A program made the translations under genes and the position numbers. Positions 1 through 11,192 of a stretch of 64,000 nt of DNA are shown piece by piece. Under the pieces are notes generated by a model. It made no database searches and was not told the DNA's origin. It saw only the letters and a program-made list of their open reading frames with translations. The DNA is from Aspidapion aeneum. Lineage: Eukaryota > Arthropoda > Insecta > Coleoptera > Brentidae. The DNA lies in NCBI GenBank assembly GCA_963576565.1, contig OY755039.1, positions 68,762,886 through 68,826,885 on the forward strand. Direction: 5' to 3'. The first letter of the stretch is position 1. Each line of letters opens with the position of its first letter.

Positions 1-1550
1 TGCAGGATACGGCGATAAAATTTAATGTGAATATAAACAATTTGTTTCTCTTTAAAAAAAAATTGCTGGACGGGTGACATATATACGGTCGAAGTACAGG
101 GTGGTTTTATTTATTCTATATTTAAAAAATCTAAAAAGATGGAAAAGTATGTGGATTTGTTAAAATTAACGATATTGTAAAAAAATATATACCAAATAAA
201 AGATACTTACCTCTTATGAATATTTTATAAAAAGAAAAAAAGGCTAGGTTGAACTGTTAAAAATACCGGGTGATTTTTTAAAACAAGTAAAATTTTTATG
301 ATCATATTAAGTAGTTTTTTTCATGAAGACGTTACCAATCACTATAGAAAAGTCAAAGTCAGCACATTAAAACAACACTAGCACAGCTTTTATTTTCGTA
401 AATAATAATTTTTGTACAGAGTGTAAAAAACTAACTACACAATAAAGTATTTTCGTAATTTTTTATTTTAGTGCTAAAAATTCAAAAAACTCTAGATATG
501 TCAAGTAAACATGTCATTGAAATCACTATACTCTCATTTATAAACCATTTATCGGACTCTATTTTTGTGTTAAGCGCTACATCATTACCACTTTCTGAAC
601 ATATATACTGGACCACAACTACTTTGCTGTCATTTTTACTGTTTTTTTACATTTTCTAGTTAATAGGAATTTTGCAATGAAACTTGGCACAGTTTGTCGA
701 CTTATTACAGGCTAAAACATTTAAAAAGTAGTAGTCTCAAATTTTTCTTCATACCGGTAATGAAGTTTAAGAAACATTATTAATTTTACCACTTTTTATA
801 ACTAGAGGCGAGTTCTTTTAACGTGGTGTGCATTGTGTTAAAATACAGGGTGTTTCTTTTGTCAATATATAAAAAATTTTAAACCCGTAAAATTTATAAT
901 TTTTTTTCTTTGGTACCATTTAAGTGCACTAAGACATAAATATTATATTTTCTAAACAAAGACAGCTTTCGATACATTTAAATACAAAGCTGTTAATAAC
1001 TTTGTTATTTTTGACTAAGAGAAAAAGTCATAAAATATTTTTTTTTAAGACCAAATGTTCTTTCTATTGGCTTAACTGTATCCCGTGTGTCTCGTTTAAA
1101 AAATGTGGTTCTTTTTATGATAACACACCTACTTGTGATTTGATTTTCTTTTCGTTTATCACCAACGTAATCAGAGGAAAAAATACCACAACTTTGTCTA
1201 TTTAACCGACCCTGTAGCTCTAATATTACCAAGGTAAGTAATAGCGCTGACTTTACTTTCAACACCCTGTATATTAAAATTCAAAAATTCCAGAAACTCC
1301 ACTTTTACTTAATTTATCAAATTTTATTAAGTTAGGCTTGGTTAGTTGTTTTTAATATTCTCTGGCGTAGATCTCAGAACAGGTATATTTAAGGTGTCAG
1401 TTTATGACTTATCATGTGAACAGTTTGACGTGTTGACTAAATTTATATCTATTTTCATTTAGAATACAAAATTACCTAGAAATCGATACCCCACACGACC
1501 ACTTCAGATGAAATAAGATTTTAACAATGTCTGTCCTCTTTCTTTTTGTT

Positions 1551-1568
1551 CCCCCCCCCCCCCCCCCC
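1551..1568. repeat. poly-C tract
   Basis: Eighteen C in a row inside the spacer of the first palindrome. Simple repeat; a likely site of assembly or sequencing length error. Confidence 0.9.
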
Positions 1569-1654
1569 TCAAACAAACCGTTTTCTCAACTTTACTTGTT
1601 GTAAATTTTTTGGAATTACAAGCTATAAGGTAAAACAAACAAAAAACTATACGT

Positions 1655-1815
1655 CCCACCTCAAGTACGCCCCTGTATCTGGGCCCTGCACTGGGTTCCA
1701 TCGGAGCACCACTTCTAAAATGGCATCTCTAGGTGTCTACTATCTCTGTGCCAAATTTCATTATTCAGACAAACCCTAAAATTGCCCTCTTAGGCCCCGT
1801 ACTATTGTAGTTTTG
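1655..1815. repeat. interspersed repeat, copy 1 (CTGCACTGGGTT family)
   Basis: Shares CTGCACTGGGTTC, CCAAATTTCATTAT, CAGACAAA and a TTAGGC(C/T)CCG block, in the same order and spacing, with 3168-3290. The family is unassigned. This copy is in the spacer of the 3 kb palindrome. Confidence 0.5.
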
Positions 1816-3167
1816 ACAATAACAAAGTTAACAATATTACCGACTTTAATTTAAATACCCCATATGTTTTAAAGTATCTAACTAACAGCTACATAGGCGA
1901 TTAACAATTTACCTTTTTTCTGTATATTTTATAATTTTATAAGTGCTGGGAATACTGTTTTACGTATTTAAAAAAATATATATATTGACAAAAGAAACAC
2001 CCTGTATTTTCTTACAAATACAAAGCAAAGTAAAACAATGTACACCGTAAAAAGGGCGTTTTTCTAGTTAAAACAGGTGGTAAAATCAGGAAGGCACCTT
2101 AACTGCATAACCGATATGAACAAAAGTTTAAGACTACTACTTTTTACATTATTTTTTAATATCACCTTATATCTTTCAGCATATTACACAAATTTAAATT
2201 TTTGTGTCATAGCCTATAATAAGGTGAAAAATTATGTAGCTACATTGATACCATGGCAATGATGAAGCGCTAATTACAAAAATAGAGTCCCATAAATGGT
2301 TTATAAAGGAGAATATAATGATTGCAATAAGATGTTTATTTGACATATATCTAGAGTTATTTGAATTTTAAGCACTAACATAAAAATTAAGTCTGGTTAC
2401 TTTTTAACACTGTACAAAAATATTTATTTAGGAAAATGAAATATGGACTATAGTCTAAATTATACGCATTTGTAATGACGTCACCAGCTGAGAAAAAAAC
2501 GTCTGGCGTAGATACATAGACGAATGACAGAGAAAACGTAAATATTTTTGCCAATCAATGTTTTTTGATTGACAGTGACGGATACTCACATAACCAATTA
2601 CCTACCTACTTAAATCATAGACACTATTTTTTTTTTAAAGTTTATTGTCACCGCTGTTTATAATATACTAAACAAAGATAAACAAAAATGACGTCATTAC
2701 AAATGGGTATAATTTGAACTATAGTATTTTTGTAACGTGCTGACTTTTAATCTTTCATATTGATTTGTAACGTCGTCATAGAAAAACTACTTAAAATGAT
2801 GATAAAAATTTTATTTATTTTTAAAAACACCCTTTATTTTTAACAGTTCAAATTAATTATTATTTTCTATTCGTAAAATATAAATAAAAGCTAGGTATCT
2901 TTTATTTGGTATATACTTTTTGAAAATATGTTTACGTCTTAGAAATCCACATACTTTTCCATCTTTTTAACTTAGAATTATTACTTAACACACGTCAAGA
3001 TATTTTTATTTTACGGGAAACAACTTGTTTATACCCACACTAAATTTAAACACCTTAAACCATAAATTTCTTTAAAAAAAAAATATTTCTTATTTTTTGG
3101 AAGAAAATAAAGCAATATAACTTTTTTATCGCCTGAAATAAGATAGAGAGAGATAGAGGCAATTAAA

Positions 3168-3290
3168 AATAAAACACCCAGTATCTTTGCTCTGCACTGG
3201 GTTCGAGATGATCAACACTTTGTAAAAGCCAAATTTCATTATAATACGCAAAAATGCAGACAAAAGTGGCTTAGGCTCCGGACTAATATG
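3168..3290. repeat. interspersed repeat, copy 2 (CTGCACTGGGTT family)
   Basis: Second copy of the repeat at 1655-1815, just outside the palindrome and beside an RTE tail. It starts near ACACCCAGTATC, similar to the ACACCCTGTAT ends of many short inverted-repeat elements in this window. No coding content seen. Confidence 0.5.
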
Positions 3291-3539
3291 GAAATTTGCC
3301 GGTCTAATATCAAACAGAAAGACGATCAATGGAACAAATGTAGTATAAACTGGAGACTTTGGGAAAATAAAAGAAGTAGGAGAAGACCCAAATGAGATGC
3401 GCGGACGATTTGAAGAAACATGCGGGAACCAGATGGGTGAACACGACGACAGACAGAGAAGAGTGAAAGATATTGAGGGGGGCCTATGTCCAAAGATGGA
3501 TCGAAGAAGACTAAATAGCTAAATAATAGATAGATAGAC
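3286..3539 (+). pseudogene. RTE-like non-LTR retrotransposon, 3-prime end (family A)
   Basis: Extreme C-terminus of the reverse transcriptase protein of a non-LTR retrotransposon, broken by stops and frameshifts. Visible pieces are the DxxWNKC motif, an ENKR block, and a tail related to WMNTATDREEW...AYVQRWIEE in sister copies at 15,600-16,115, 42,140-42,366 and 60,440-60,945. The copy ends in (ATAG)n at 3525-3538. A short tandem-repeat tail instead of poly(A) is usual for RTE-clade elements. Severely 5-prime truncated and dead. Confidence 0.75.
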
Positions 3540-4368
3540 TCCATCGCAGAACTCTTAAAGTGAGTTAGTCAGTTAGTGATAAAATATCTCTTACAAATTG
3601 ACAAAGGGGCCTGATGAACTCCGTAAGCGCTCTCCTGCTTTTCAAGTAATAAATTCGGCACAAAAATACAAAAAAGGATAATTTTGGTTCACCCATTCAT
3701 GACCCTGATTGTGCACATGGCAGAAAACATTCCATTTTATATTTTTCCTACTCGCGTGCGGTAAAGTTACTTTAGTGCACGCGCACCACTTATAAACCTT
3801 AGCAACGCGTCAATAAGACAGCTTCAATATTTGTTTACATTTCGATTCCATCTAATTTAAATAAAAAATATTTTTTTCGTTAATTACTTAACCCTAACTA
3901 AACAAGGGTTCTACTACGTTATACCTCGCTCGTCAAAACGCCCTATATAACGATTTTTTTGTATGGAAATGATTCTTTGGACTATTTTTAGTCGATTTAG
4001 ATGCGGGAAATTAAAAAAAAAAGTATGGTTTTTTTAAAAAATAATTTTTTAAAAAACGTTACATAGTGATTTTCTTTGACTTGTTTTGGTTGAAAAAAAT
4101 CAATTTCTATCACTGCATCGTCAAATTTTCGACATAAATTTGTAAATTAGCTTAGGATTATTAATTTAACAATTTTAAATTAATTACATACCTAGTTTTT
4201 CGTGTTTTTCCGCGGTCTTTTCACATAATTTTGAAAATTTGTACAGTTGACCTTCCCACAGATGTTTTGACACATTGTCACATTAATAGAAATTTTTTGC
4301 TGGGCCGACTGTTTTCAGGTCATTCGGCCATATCAAATTTCCCACTTCGATTTGCTTACGCTGACTTA
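3540..4368. other. AT-rich DNA, no gene recognised
   Basis: No coding signal or clear repeat ends. A short patch near 3745-3815 is richer in GC and CpG (CGCGTGCGG, GCACGCGCACC, AACGCGTC). Confidence 0.5.
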
Positions 4369-4497
4369 CCCTCAGATGCACCGTGAGCACTTAAGCGCAA
4401 TCATGGGTTTAATCGCGATTAAGTCCCTGTTGCTCACATACAAAACAACAAAGATTGAGAATGGATTAGCAAAGCCTTGTTACGGGGCATCTGAGGG
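4369..4497. mobile_element. 129-bp MITE with TTAA-type ends
   Basis: Inverted ends CCCTCAGATGC (4369-4379) and GCATCTGAGGG (4487-4497). The right side is flanked by TTAA (4498-4501) and the left by TTA (4366-4368), so one target copy has lost a base. A TTAA target and CCC start are typical of piggyBac-mobilised MITEs. Too short to encode anything. Confidence 0.6.
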
Positions 4498-4575
4498 TTA
4501 AAGGCCCAAATTATAGGAAATTATTTATTTAAAACTATTCAACAAGAATCGGCAAAGCCGATCCTTGCTTATTGC

Positions 4576-5345
4576 TTGTGCGGTACGGTTCGGTTCGGTT
4601 CGGTTCCGTTCAGTTCGGTTCGGTTCGGTTCGGTTCGGTTCGGTTCGGTTCGGTTTGGTTCGGTTCGGTTCGGTTCGGTTTGGTTCGGTTCGGTTCGGTT
4701 CGGTTCGGTTCGGTTCGGTTCGGTTCGGTTCGGTTCGGTTCGGTTCGGTTCGGTTCGGTTCGGTTCGGTTCGGTTCGGTTCGGTTCGGTTCGGTTCGGTT
4801 CGGTTCGGTTCGGTTCGGTTCGGTTCGGTTCGGTTCGGTTCGGTTCGGTTCGGTTCGGTTCGGTTCGGTTCGGTTCGGTTCGGTTCGGTTCGGTTCGGTT
4901 CGGTTCGGTTCGGTTCGGTTCGGTTCGGTTCGGTTCGGTTCGGTTCGGTTCGGTTCGGTTCGGTTCGGTTCGGTTCGGTTCGGTTCGGTTCGGTTCGGTT
5001 CGGTTTGGTTCGGTTCGGTTCGGTTCGGTTCGGTTCGGTTCGTTTCGGTTCGGTTCGGTTCGGTTCGGTTCGGTTCGGTTCGGTTCGGTTCGGTTCGGTT
5101 CGGTTTGGTTCGGTTCGGTTCGGTTCGGTTCGGTTCGGTTCGGTTCGGTTCGGTTCGGTTCGGTTCGGTTCGGTTCGGTTCGGTTCGTTTCGGTTCGGTT
5201 CGGTTCGGTTCGGTTCGGTTCGGTTCGGTTCGGTTCGGTTCGGTTCGGTTCGGTTCGGTTCCGTTCGGTTTGGTTTAGTTCAGTTCGTTTTGATTCAGTT
5301 AAGTTGCGTTCGGTTTGGTTTTAGGTTAGGTTTGTTGAATCTTAA
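4576..5345. repeat. (CGGTT)n = (TTCGG)n pentanucleotide array
   Basis: About 150 tandem units of CGGTT with scattered single-base variants (TGGTT at 4652, 4679, 5003 and 5104; CGTTT at 5041 and 5185). The distal edge decays through CAGTT, CGTTT and AAGTT to two TTAGG units near 5322. A short reverse-strand patch of CCGAA units follows at 5358-5382, so the array sits in a lopsided inverted structure. Because a 5-mer has no stop in any phase, all three forward frames stay open for 237-259 codons (Ser-Val-Arg-Phe-Gly repeats). This is a compositional artefact, not a gene. Confidence 0.95.
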
Positions 5346-5382
5346 AGTAATCTAAGATCGACCCGAACCGAACCAAATCGAA

Positions 5383-6114
5383 CTGCTGAATTTCTGTAAA
5401 TCAAACGGAGTCAAAAATGCGCGACAAATTAAAATGTTGGTCACCTTATTTTTGGCTAAATTACCATTTATTTAAAGCTCAGTCGATTATGAGCCGTCCC
5501 TCTCTTTCTCGAAATAACAAACGTCAAATAAATTCTTTCTATAGCAATTTGTATGAGTTGTTACTAATTTTTTAATTTTGAAATTTCTAAAAAAATGCGA
5601 AAACCGCATTTTTTTTTCTTGAAAACGGTATAAAACGACCTCAACTTATCATTAAAAAAGAAACACCCATTTTCAAGCATCGAGGTAAAACGTAGTAGAC
5701 CCTTTTTAGTCTCTATGTCCTAGGCTATCTTCATATTACAAAATACTTTGGTTGTTTTTCGGTTTTGCAACATAAAGAGGTAAGCAGTACTTTAGTTTAG
5801 AGAAACAAAAAACGGCGTGTGAAAAGGATATCATTGTGCTAAGCGCGACTATAGAAAAATGTAATTTCCCTGGATCCAATTCTAAATTTAATTTTCTTTC
5901 ATTTCTCTGTAGTTGGTAATAAACTGTACTTTTAAACCTAGCTGATTTTTAAGCTACAAAAGAAATATTAGAAAATTAATAAGAATGCAAAAAATCTACT
6001 TACATATTTTTTGAAGGGACTAAATAAAACTGGATTTTGGTAATAATTTTATATTGACGTACTTACCCAGAATATCCCGAAAAGTCAACTTAAAAGTAAA
6101 TTGTTATTGATCAA
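5383..6114. other. AT-rich DNA, no gene recognised
   Basis: Nothing coding. One small hairpin at 5594-5615 (AATGCG AAAA CCGCATT). Otherwise featureless. Confidence 0.5.
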
Positions 6115-6290
6115 GTGGAATAGTGAAATAGCACCACACGGCGTGGAATGAAGTGGAAACTCGCCAAAACACAATTGCACACGTCCAACGTACTTCAAAA
6201 TTCTTATGTTAACCTACCATAAGTCTGTTGCTTTTCACGGAGGCGCTTAACTACCTATATGTGACATTCGAATTTCAACAGTTATAAGTA
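6115..6290. repeat. interspersed repeat, copy 1 (partner at 18,160-18,325)
   Basis: Shares a diverged block with 18,160-18,325: both hold a CACCA...ATAG...GGAAT start, GCACACGT(C/T)C(A/T)ACGTAC, CTTATGTTAACC and TTCAA(A/T)TxTCAA in the same order. Unknown family, no coding content. Confidence 0.5.
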
Positions 6291-6312
6291 CCGTTAACCA
6301 TCAGTCATATTA

Positions 6313-6591
6313 GGGACTTATTGGAATAAAACATGACTTTATTTTAGAGTCGACTATATTTTAACACATCTACACAGAAAACTAACAGGTGACCTCTCAA
6401 AATTGACATACCAAAGCCAAATTTAATAATAAAGACGCTAACTTTTATTTAATAAATACCGACACTAATAAATCCGGTTTTTAAATACACAAAAGCCGAA
6501 TTTTGAAGTAGAGCAGCTGCTTTTTATATGTAAACCTGTCACTATAGGGTCGATTTTAAAATAAGGTCAGGTTTTATTCCAATAAGTGTCC
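6313..6591. mobile_element. 279-bp MITE with about 45-bp inverted repeats
   Basis: Left end GGGACTTATTGGAATAAAAC (6313-6332) is the inverted match, with 2-bp differences, of the right end GTTTTATTCCAATAAGTGTCC (6571-6591). The match extends inward through CTTATTTTA and TCGAC. No clear target duplication, so the superfamily is open. Confidence 0.65.
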
Positions 6592-6954
6592 ATTGAGTAC
6601 CACCAAAAACTATTTAATATAGCATTAATGTGAACAGTTATAATACTTGTCAGCTAGCGTCAATATTTTTAATATCAAAATTTTTAATAAACAGCTATTT
6701 TGGATTAAATATCTTTTTGATATTCGCAACTTGTTTAATGCATTTAGGAAATTCAATTAAATTTTAAATTAGTACGATTTTTTTTCGAGGAAATTCGTTT
6801 AAAATTGCTGTAGCCAATCAGGAAATAAAGCCCCAAACTTTAAAAAATGTATTATTTTTGAAGTCTTTAAAAATTACCGAATCTGCGCCTGCGTAAATCT
6901 AAAAAGCCAATTAAAGATATAAATAAGCTCAAATTTAATAAAATTTGTAAATTA

Positions 6955-7145
6955 TTTAGTACCCGTGAATCAAAAATTAAACAGGTGTTTGTGGCTAAGC
7001 GTGTAAACTCTCGACACTTATTAGGTGACGATTAGCAGTGACCAGAAGCATTTAAGCTACCCACGAAGAAATACGAGAGACACAAATCCTTTTTTACCTG
7101 CTGAGTCAAAAACACTTGTTTGATTAATATAATTCGGTACCAGGA
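6955..7145. repeat. interspersed repeat, copy 1 (TAGTACCCGTGAAT family)
   Basis: Shares TAGTACCCGTGAAT, a CTACCCACGAAGAAATACGAGAGACA-type block and a CTTGTTTGAT block, in the same order, with 40,468-40,590. No coding content recognised. Confidence 0.5.
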
Positions 7146-7515
7146 TGGCGCCAGCACAAATCTCCTTAAAATCATCTCACGACGACCACGAAGGTTGCGC
7201 TGAAAAAGAAAGAAGTCAATAACCAAGTTCTGCTGGGACGATAGCGATGTTAGATAGATGCAACTCTAACATGTAGCAGGACATCTTTTGAAAGGGGTGT
7301 TAAAGCATGGGTCTACTGTGTATACTTGCTACGCAGAATAAAGGTCCCTGCTCTTGACGAAGAGGTACCAGGCAAAATTAGGTCATCTTAGAGAAAGAAA
7401 ACTTGCATTCTAAGTGCATTATTTTGGTATATGGTATACGGACATATCGGGGTTTGTGCGCGAAAAGGGCGCGCCGTGTGCCTAGTCGCTGGACCAAAAA
7501 TACTCTACCCACTGC
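7136..7515. repeat. 380-bp interspersed repeat of unknown family, copy 1
   Basis: Close match to 62,118-62,540 over almost all its length, from CCAGGA(T/C)GGCGCCAGC through CAAGTTCTGCTGGGACGATAG and TATACTTGCTACGCAG to GGGCGCGCCGTGTGCC. No open frame is shared by the two copies. Less AT-rich than its surroundings. No RNA polymerase III box or inverted ends recognised. Confidence 0.65.
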
Positions 7516-7630
7516 TATTAGAACTACCACTACGACTGCCACCCTATAACAATAAAACCTAAAACAATTCAATTCAAAATTTAACTATGTTCTCCCTCTT
7601 TTTGCCTACCTAAGTTCGAATACTCCTTTT

Positions 7631-7657
7631 GTTTATTTATTTTATTTATTTATTTAC
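7631..7657. repeat. (TTTA)n microsatellite
   Basis: Tandem TTTAT/TTTA units; simple repeat. Confidence 0.8.
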
Positions 7658-7932
7658 ACTGCCCAACAGGTAATACCCAATTACAAGACAGTACAGTTTA
7701 CTGCAGGCATACTGCAATTAAAGATATCGATACCATTCGTATATTTATTATGAGTCTCGCAAATTGTATATATAGATTCGCGAGAATTGCACAATTTTTT
7801 TTAAATATACACCCACTTTTTTTTAGCAAGGCGATAAAGTCAAGATAATTTGACATATTTATGTTCCCATAACGTAGGGAATGTAAATAATATGTCATGA
7901 CGACACCGCCTTATTAAAGAAATTAATCTCTA

Positions 7933-8024
7933 CATCATGATTTGTGAGATAACTTTTTACAACTTTTTTTCGTTGGCCTATGCTTGCCTGATAATTCTCA
8001 AAAATTATGATATAGAGTTTATCT
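7933..8024. repeat. short palindromic MITE, copy 1
   Basis: Has the same parts as 12,536-12,648 and 61,820-61,931: an end like ATCATGATTTGTGAGATAACTT, a central AAGTT...TTGGCCTATGC block and the inverted end CTCAAAAATTATGATAT. About 90-115 bp, non-coding, self-complementary ends. Confidence 0.6.
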
Positions 8025-9114
8025 TTAGGAAAAGTACGTATTAAAAAATTAATCGAAGGCGTGTCGCCGCAAGCTCAAAATACGAAATGCCGATAGGTCT
8101 GAACTTGTCCATTTTCATTTAAGAGATTATATAAGTTATTGCTTTTACTGAATAAAATATTGATACCCTTGCCTTGTTTTAAAAACTGAATGCGCCTGTA
8201 TTCTTTAGTGCAAGAAATTATTATTATAGTTATTCTGATATAAAGCACATTGCACATATTATTTAAAGCGTTCAAGATAATATTTATTTACATATCTTAA
8301 TTTGAGAATAAGTCCCAGATTTTTTTTTGTTTTGAGAATTTTCTATTGGCATTTTCTTAAGTTAAAATAAATCAACATTCCATTGGAATAAATCGCCATT
8401 TTCGTTTTGAGATGCCGGATATTTTGAGTTAAAAAATTAAAAGTCTTTAGGCAAAGTAAAGCTTTATTTGTGTTAAGAAGATATTAGTAAGATATTTTAT
8501 ATCTTGCTTCAAAATCACTTTTTCTTCGCTAAAGGCAGTTTGTTTTAAACCAAAACAATTTACCAAGAAAAAAATTTTTTTCCGAAACAAGTGGTTTGCT
8601 TAGATGAAAAGAAAACATTTTGTTCAGAGACTTTTGCTTTTAGGTCAAGAAAATTTTTTCAATAAAACTACTTTTCTTAACTGTAGAATGAACAAAATCA
8701 CAAACACTAAACCTGATGTCACAGTCAATGTTTGGCACCAAAAAATGGGATCGTATAGAAATTTGCCAGATTTACTCTAGCTCACCCAGTTGCGACGCGA
8801 CGGGAGCTTACTAGAGACCGTAATTTACGGAAAACCCTCGTATTATACAGTAAGGAGAACAATGGACCTGCAATTTGCTTGCGACATATTCTATTATTAT
8901 TATAAAATAGGATAATCGATATGGCCTTTTTTTTACGTGAGCTCGGATAAAGTTCGTTTCGGTATTTGATTAAATCTATATTGAATATCGTAAATCAGTA
9001 GTTTCTAGGGCCACTCGGCGGAATTTATTACGCTTTTTTCTTTCTTGCGGGTTCCTGGATTATTTTTCTTTACAAGATTAAACTTTGCTTATTTCGGTGT
9101 ACAGATTCTTTTAA
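8025..9114. other. AT-rich DNA, no gene recognised
   Basis: No coding frame with protein-like composition and no repeat ends found. A short GC-richer patch lies at 8785-8830. Confidence 0.45.
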
Positions 9115-9116
9115 TC

Positions 9117-9190
<74 letters not shown>
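9115..9190. repeat. (TA)n microsatellite at a retrotransposon tail
   Basis: Almost pure TA over about 75 bp. It directly abuts the 3-prime end of the minus-strand non-LTR fragment at 9195-9940, so it probably grew from that element's tandem-repeat tail. Confidence 0.85.
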
Positions 9191-9194
<4 letters not shown>

Positions 9195-9195
<1 letters not shown>

Positions 9196-9940
9196 CGGTT
9201 TCACAACGTTCTATGTCTTCCGATACCTAATCTCCACTCGTTTCTGTTTGCCCATAATTCATCATCTAGGCCTCTTATTCTTATTTCACTGTCTATTCCT
9301 TCTCTCCAGCTTCTCCTTGGCCGTCCTCGTTCTCTTCGGCCAGTTGGTTTCCATTGTAGTATTTGTTTAGGTAGTCTTTCAGCATTCATTCTTTGTACAT
9401 GTCCGTACCACACTAGTTGCTTTGTTCTTATATCATCCACTAAAGTACGTTCTCGCACTGTCATAATTTCTCTTATTCTTTGATTTGTAACTCTTTCTCT
9501 TTTGGATTTCCCTGCTGCTCTTCTCAAATAGTCCATCTCCGTAGCGGGAACCATTTTTTCTGTTCTATCCTTGATTGGCCATACTTCTGAGCCGTATGTA
9601 ATAATACTTTTTACAATGGTGTTATATACATATAAGCTTTTTGTTATGTTTTGATATACTTTGGTCCCATATTATTCCATTTAATAAAGTTATTGCTTTT
9701 CTTAATTGTACGTTTCGATCTTTTATAGCTTTGTCTAGTGTTCCGTCATCTGTAATTTTTAGACCTAAGTATTTATACTCATCACAGAACTGAATTCGCT
9801 GCCCGGTATTTAAGATTACATCCTGTTTCATTCCACCGATACACATATGCTCTGTCTTATTGAGATTAACCTCTAATCCCCACTTGTACTATTGTACTCT
9901 TCTATTAGTTTTCGTGTCATATATTCAAGGTCGTCATAAC
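9195..9940 (-). pseudogene. non-LTR retrotransposon 3-prime fragment (family B)
   Basis: C-terminal third of a reverse transcriptase polyprotein. In minus-strand order: DDLEYMTRKLIEEY near 9905-9940, the thumb-side KYLGLKI motif (about 9755-9775), ITYGSEVW (about 9575-9600), and a terminal domain with LVWYGHVQRM, GRRERGRPRRSW and a WRLGIG end at 9201. Frames 9622-9846 and 9201-9554 are parts of one protein, separated by a one-base frameshift near 9624; a stop also lies near 9890. Copies 57,480-58,612 and 38,040-38,420 share the conserved tail. The catalytic fingers/palm and the endonuclease are missing, so it is 5-prime truncated and inactive. Clade within non-LTR elements not assigned. Confidence 0.85.
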
Positions 9941-11192
9941 CCTGAGCCTCACAAATATTTCAAAATTTGTTTAACAAAACTATCTGCAACTTGTTTTGTT
10001 TTTAAATATTTTAAAGCATTCTTACTCCCAGCTACCAACTTAAAATTGTGCACCGTATTATTTCTCCCTACTATCGATTACGTCATCAATGTACAAAGTA
10101 ATATATTAAAGAAATAGAAATCATAACGAAAATATTTCATGTAAAAAAAGTACGCGAATTGAGACAAAAGTAAAGCCAAGTGCTCCAATACAAATTTCAA
10201 AATGAAGGGTTCTCACTAGTTTGGAAATGCTTTTTTTAAAACTTTGCAAAATATGTTTAAAAAAAGCGGTTTTTTAGCGAAATAGCGGCAAAAAACGTCT
10301 CAAATATTTTGTCATAGTACCCTTAAGTACGCTCATTTTGGTATATTACTCAGCATCTTAGCTTTGGTACGCTGTCCAAGCCAGCTAAAACTTACAACTT
10401 TGTTAACGACAATACTTGTAATAACAATTTTTCGGGATAATATAGTTTTCACCTAAAAATTGCTAAAATTAGCTATATTGTATTAAAGTGACACCGCGTC
10501 ATCAAAACCGTGAAAGGCGGGAAGGGAGTAGAGGGGTACATGCAGTGACCCGCACTTCCTGTAATTTTTTTATTGATATTAATTCCCTAAGCGTGGCACT
10601 GCACTATTAAGTCATTAGCTTACTATTTTAGTTGCTTTTTATTTATGTCTTCTTCTAAAAGATTTCATTAGAAAGGATCATATATACGGTTGTTACGAAC
10701 ATATTGATTTAGCCGGGCTTTGACATTTTCTATTCGTTGTTGTTTTGACTGTTTTGATCTCAAGCAAATTACGACCAAGCTTTTTACAAAACAAATTACC
10801 ATTTTTGCAACTAAATCAATATTTGCGCACATTTTAATATAATTTTGGATTCTCTTTTATGTTTCGGATCTTTATTTATTAGGTAAGTACTTATTTTATC
10901 TCTCCTTTAAAAGGTCTCGGTGTTTTATCATACACATATAAAGCGGCACACTACATGCACAACGTGAAACGACAATTTTTTAACTCTTGATTACTTAGAT
11001 TTTGCCGCAAAATTTGTTTACCATAACTATGATGCGGTGCCACTTATATACATCCTCAACTATACATAGTAATTAATATATTAAGTTACAACAAAATGTT
11101 TAGTGTTATTTTCTGTCCAAAACCAAAAAATAAATAGGTGCACTGTTTGCACAGGTAATCTGCTTTCGAACGGTGTACCTTCTAGCTACCTA

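Larger units (their letters stand above)
1..3134. repeat. 3 kb imperfect palindrome (foldback-like element)
   Basis: Two arms of roughly 1 kb face each other around a spacer near 1012-1811. Matching blocks, left against reverse complement of right: about 14-45 with 3020-3130 (shared GGCGATAAAA and TATAAACAA), 133-156 with 2935-2965 (AAGATGGAAAAGTATGTGG), 472-595 with 2235-2373, and 843-865 with 1985-2005 (ACAGGGTGTTTCTTTTGTC). Gaps separate the blocks. No protein is recognisable; short open frames in it are not supported. The left end may run past the window start. It could be a non-autonomous foldback transposon or an inverted duplication of an older repeat; no target duplication can be checked. 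Confidence 0.7.

Noticed and set aside
4565..5355. Long open frames of Ser-Val-Arg-Phe-Gly repeats in all three forward phases
   Set aside because: Any pentamer array without stop triplets is open in three frames. Identical composition in every phase shows array structure, not selection for a protein.
9115..9190. AT-rich replication origin or matrix site
   Set aside because: A pure TA run abutting a retrotransposon 3-prime end is better explained as that element's tail.
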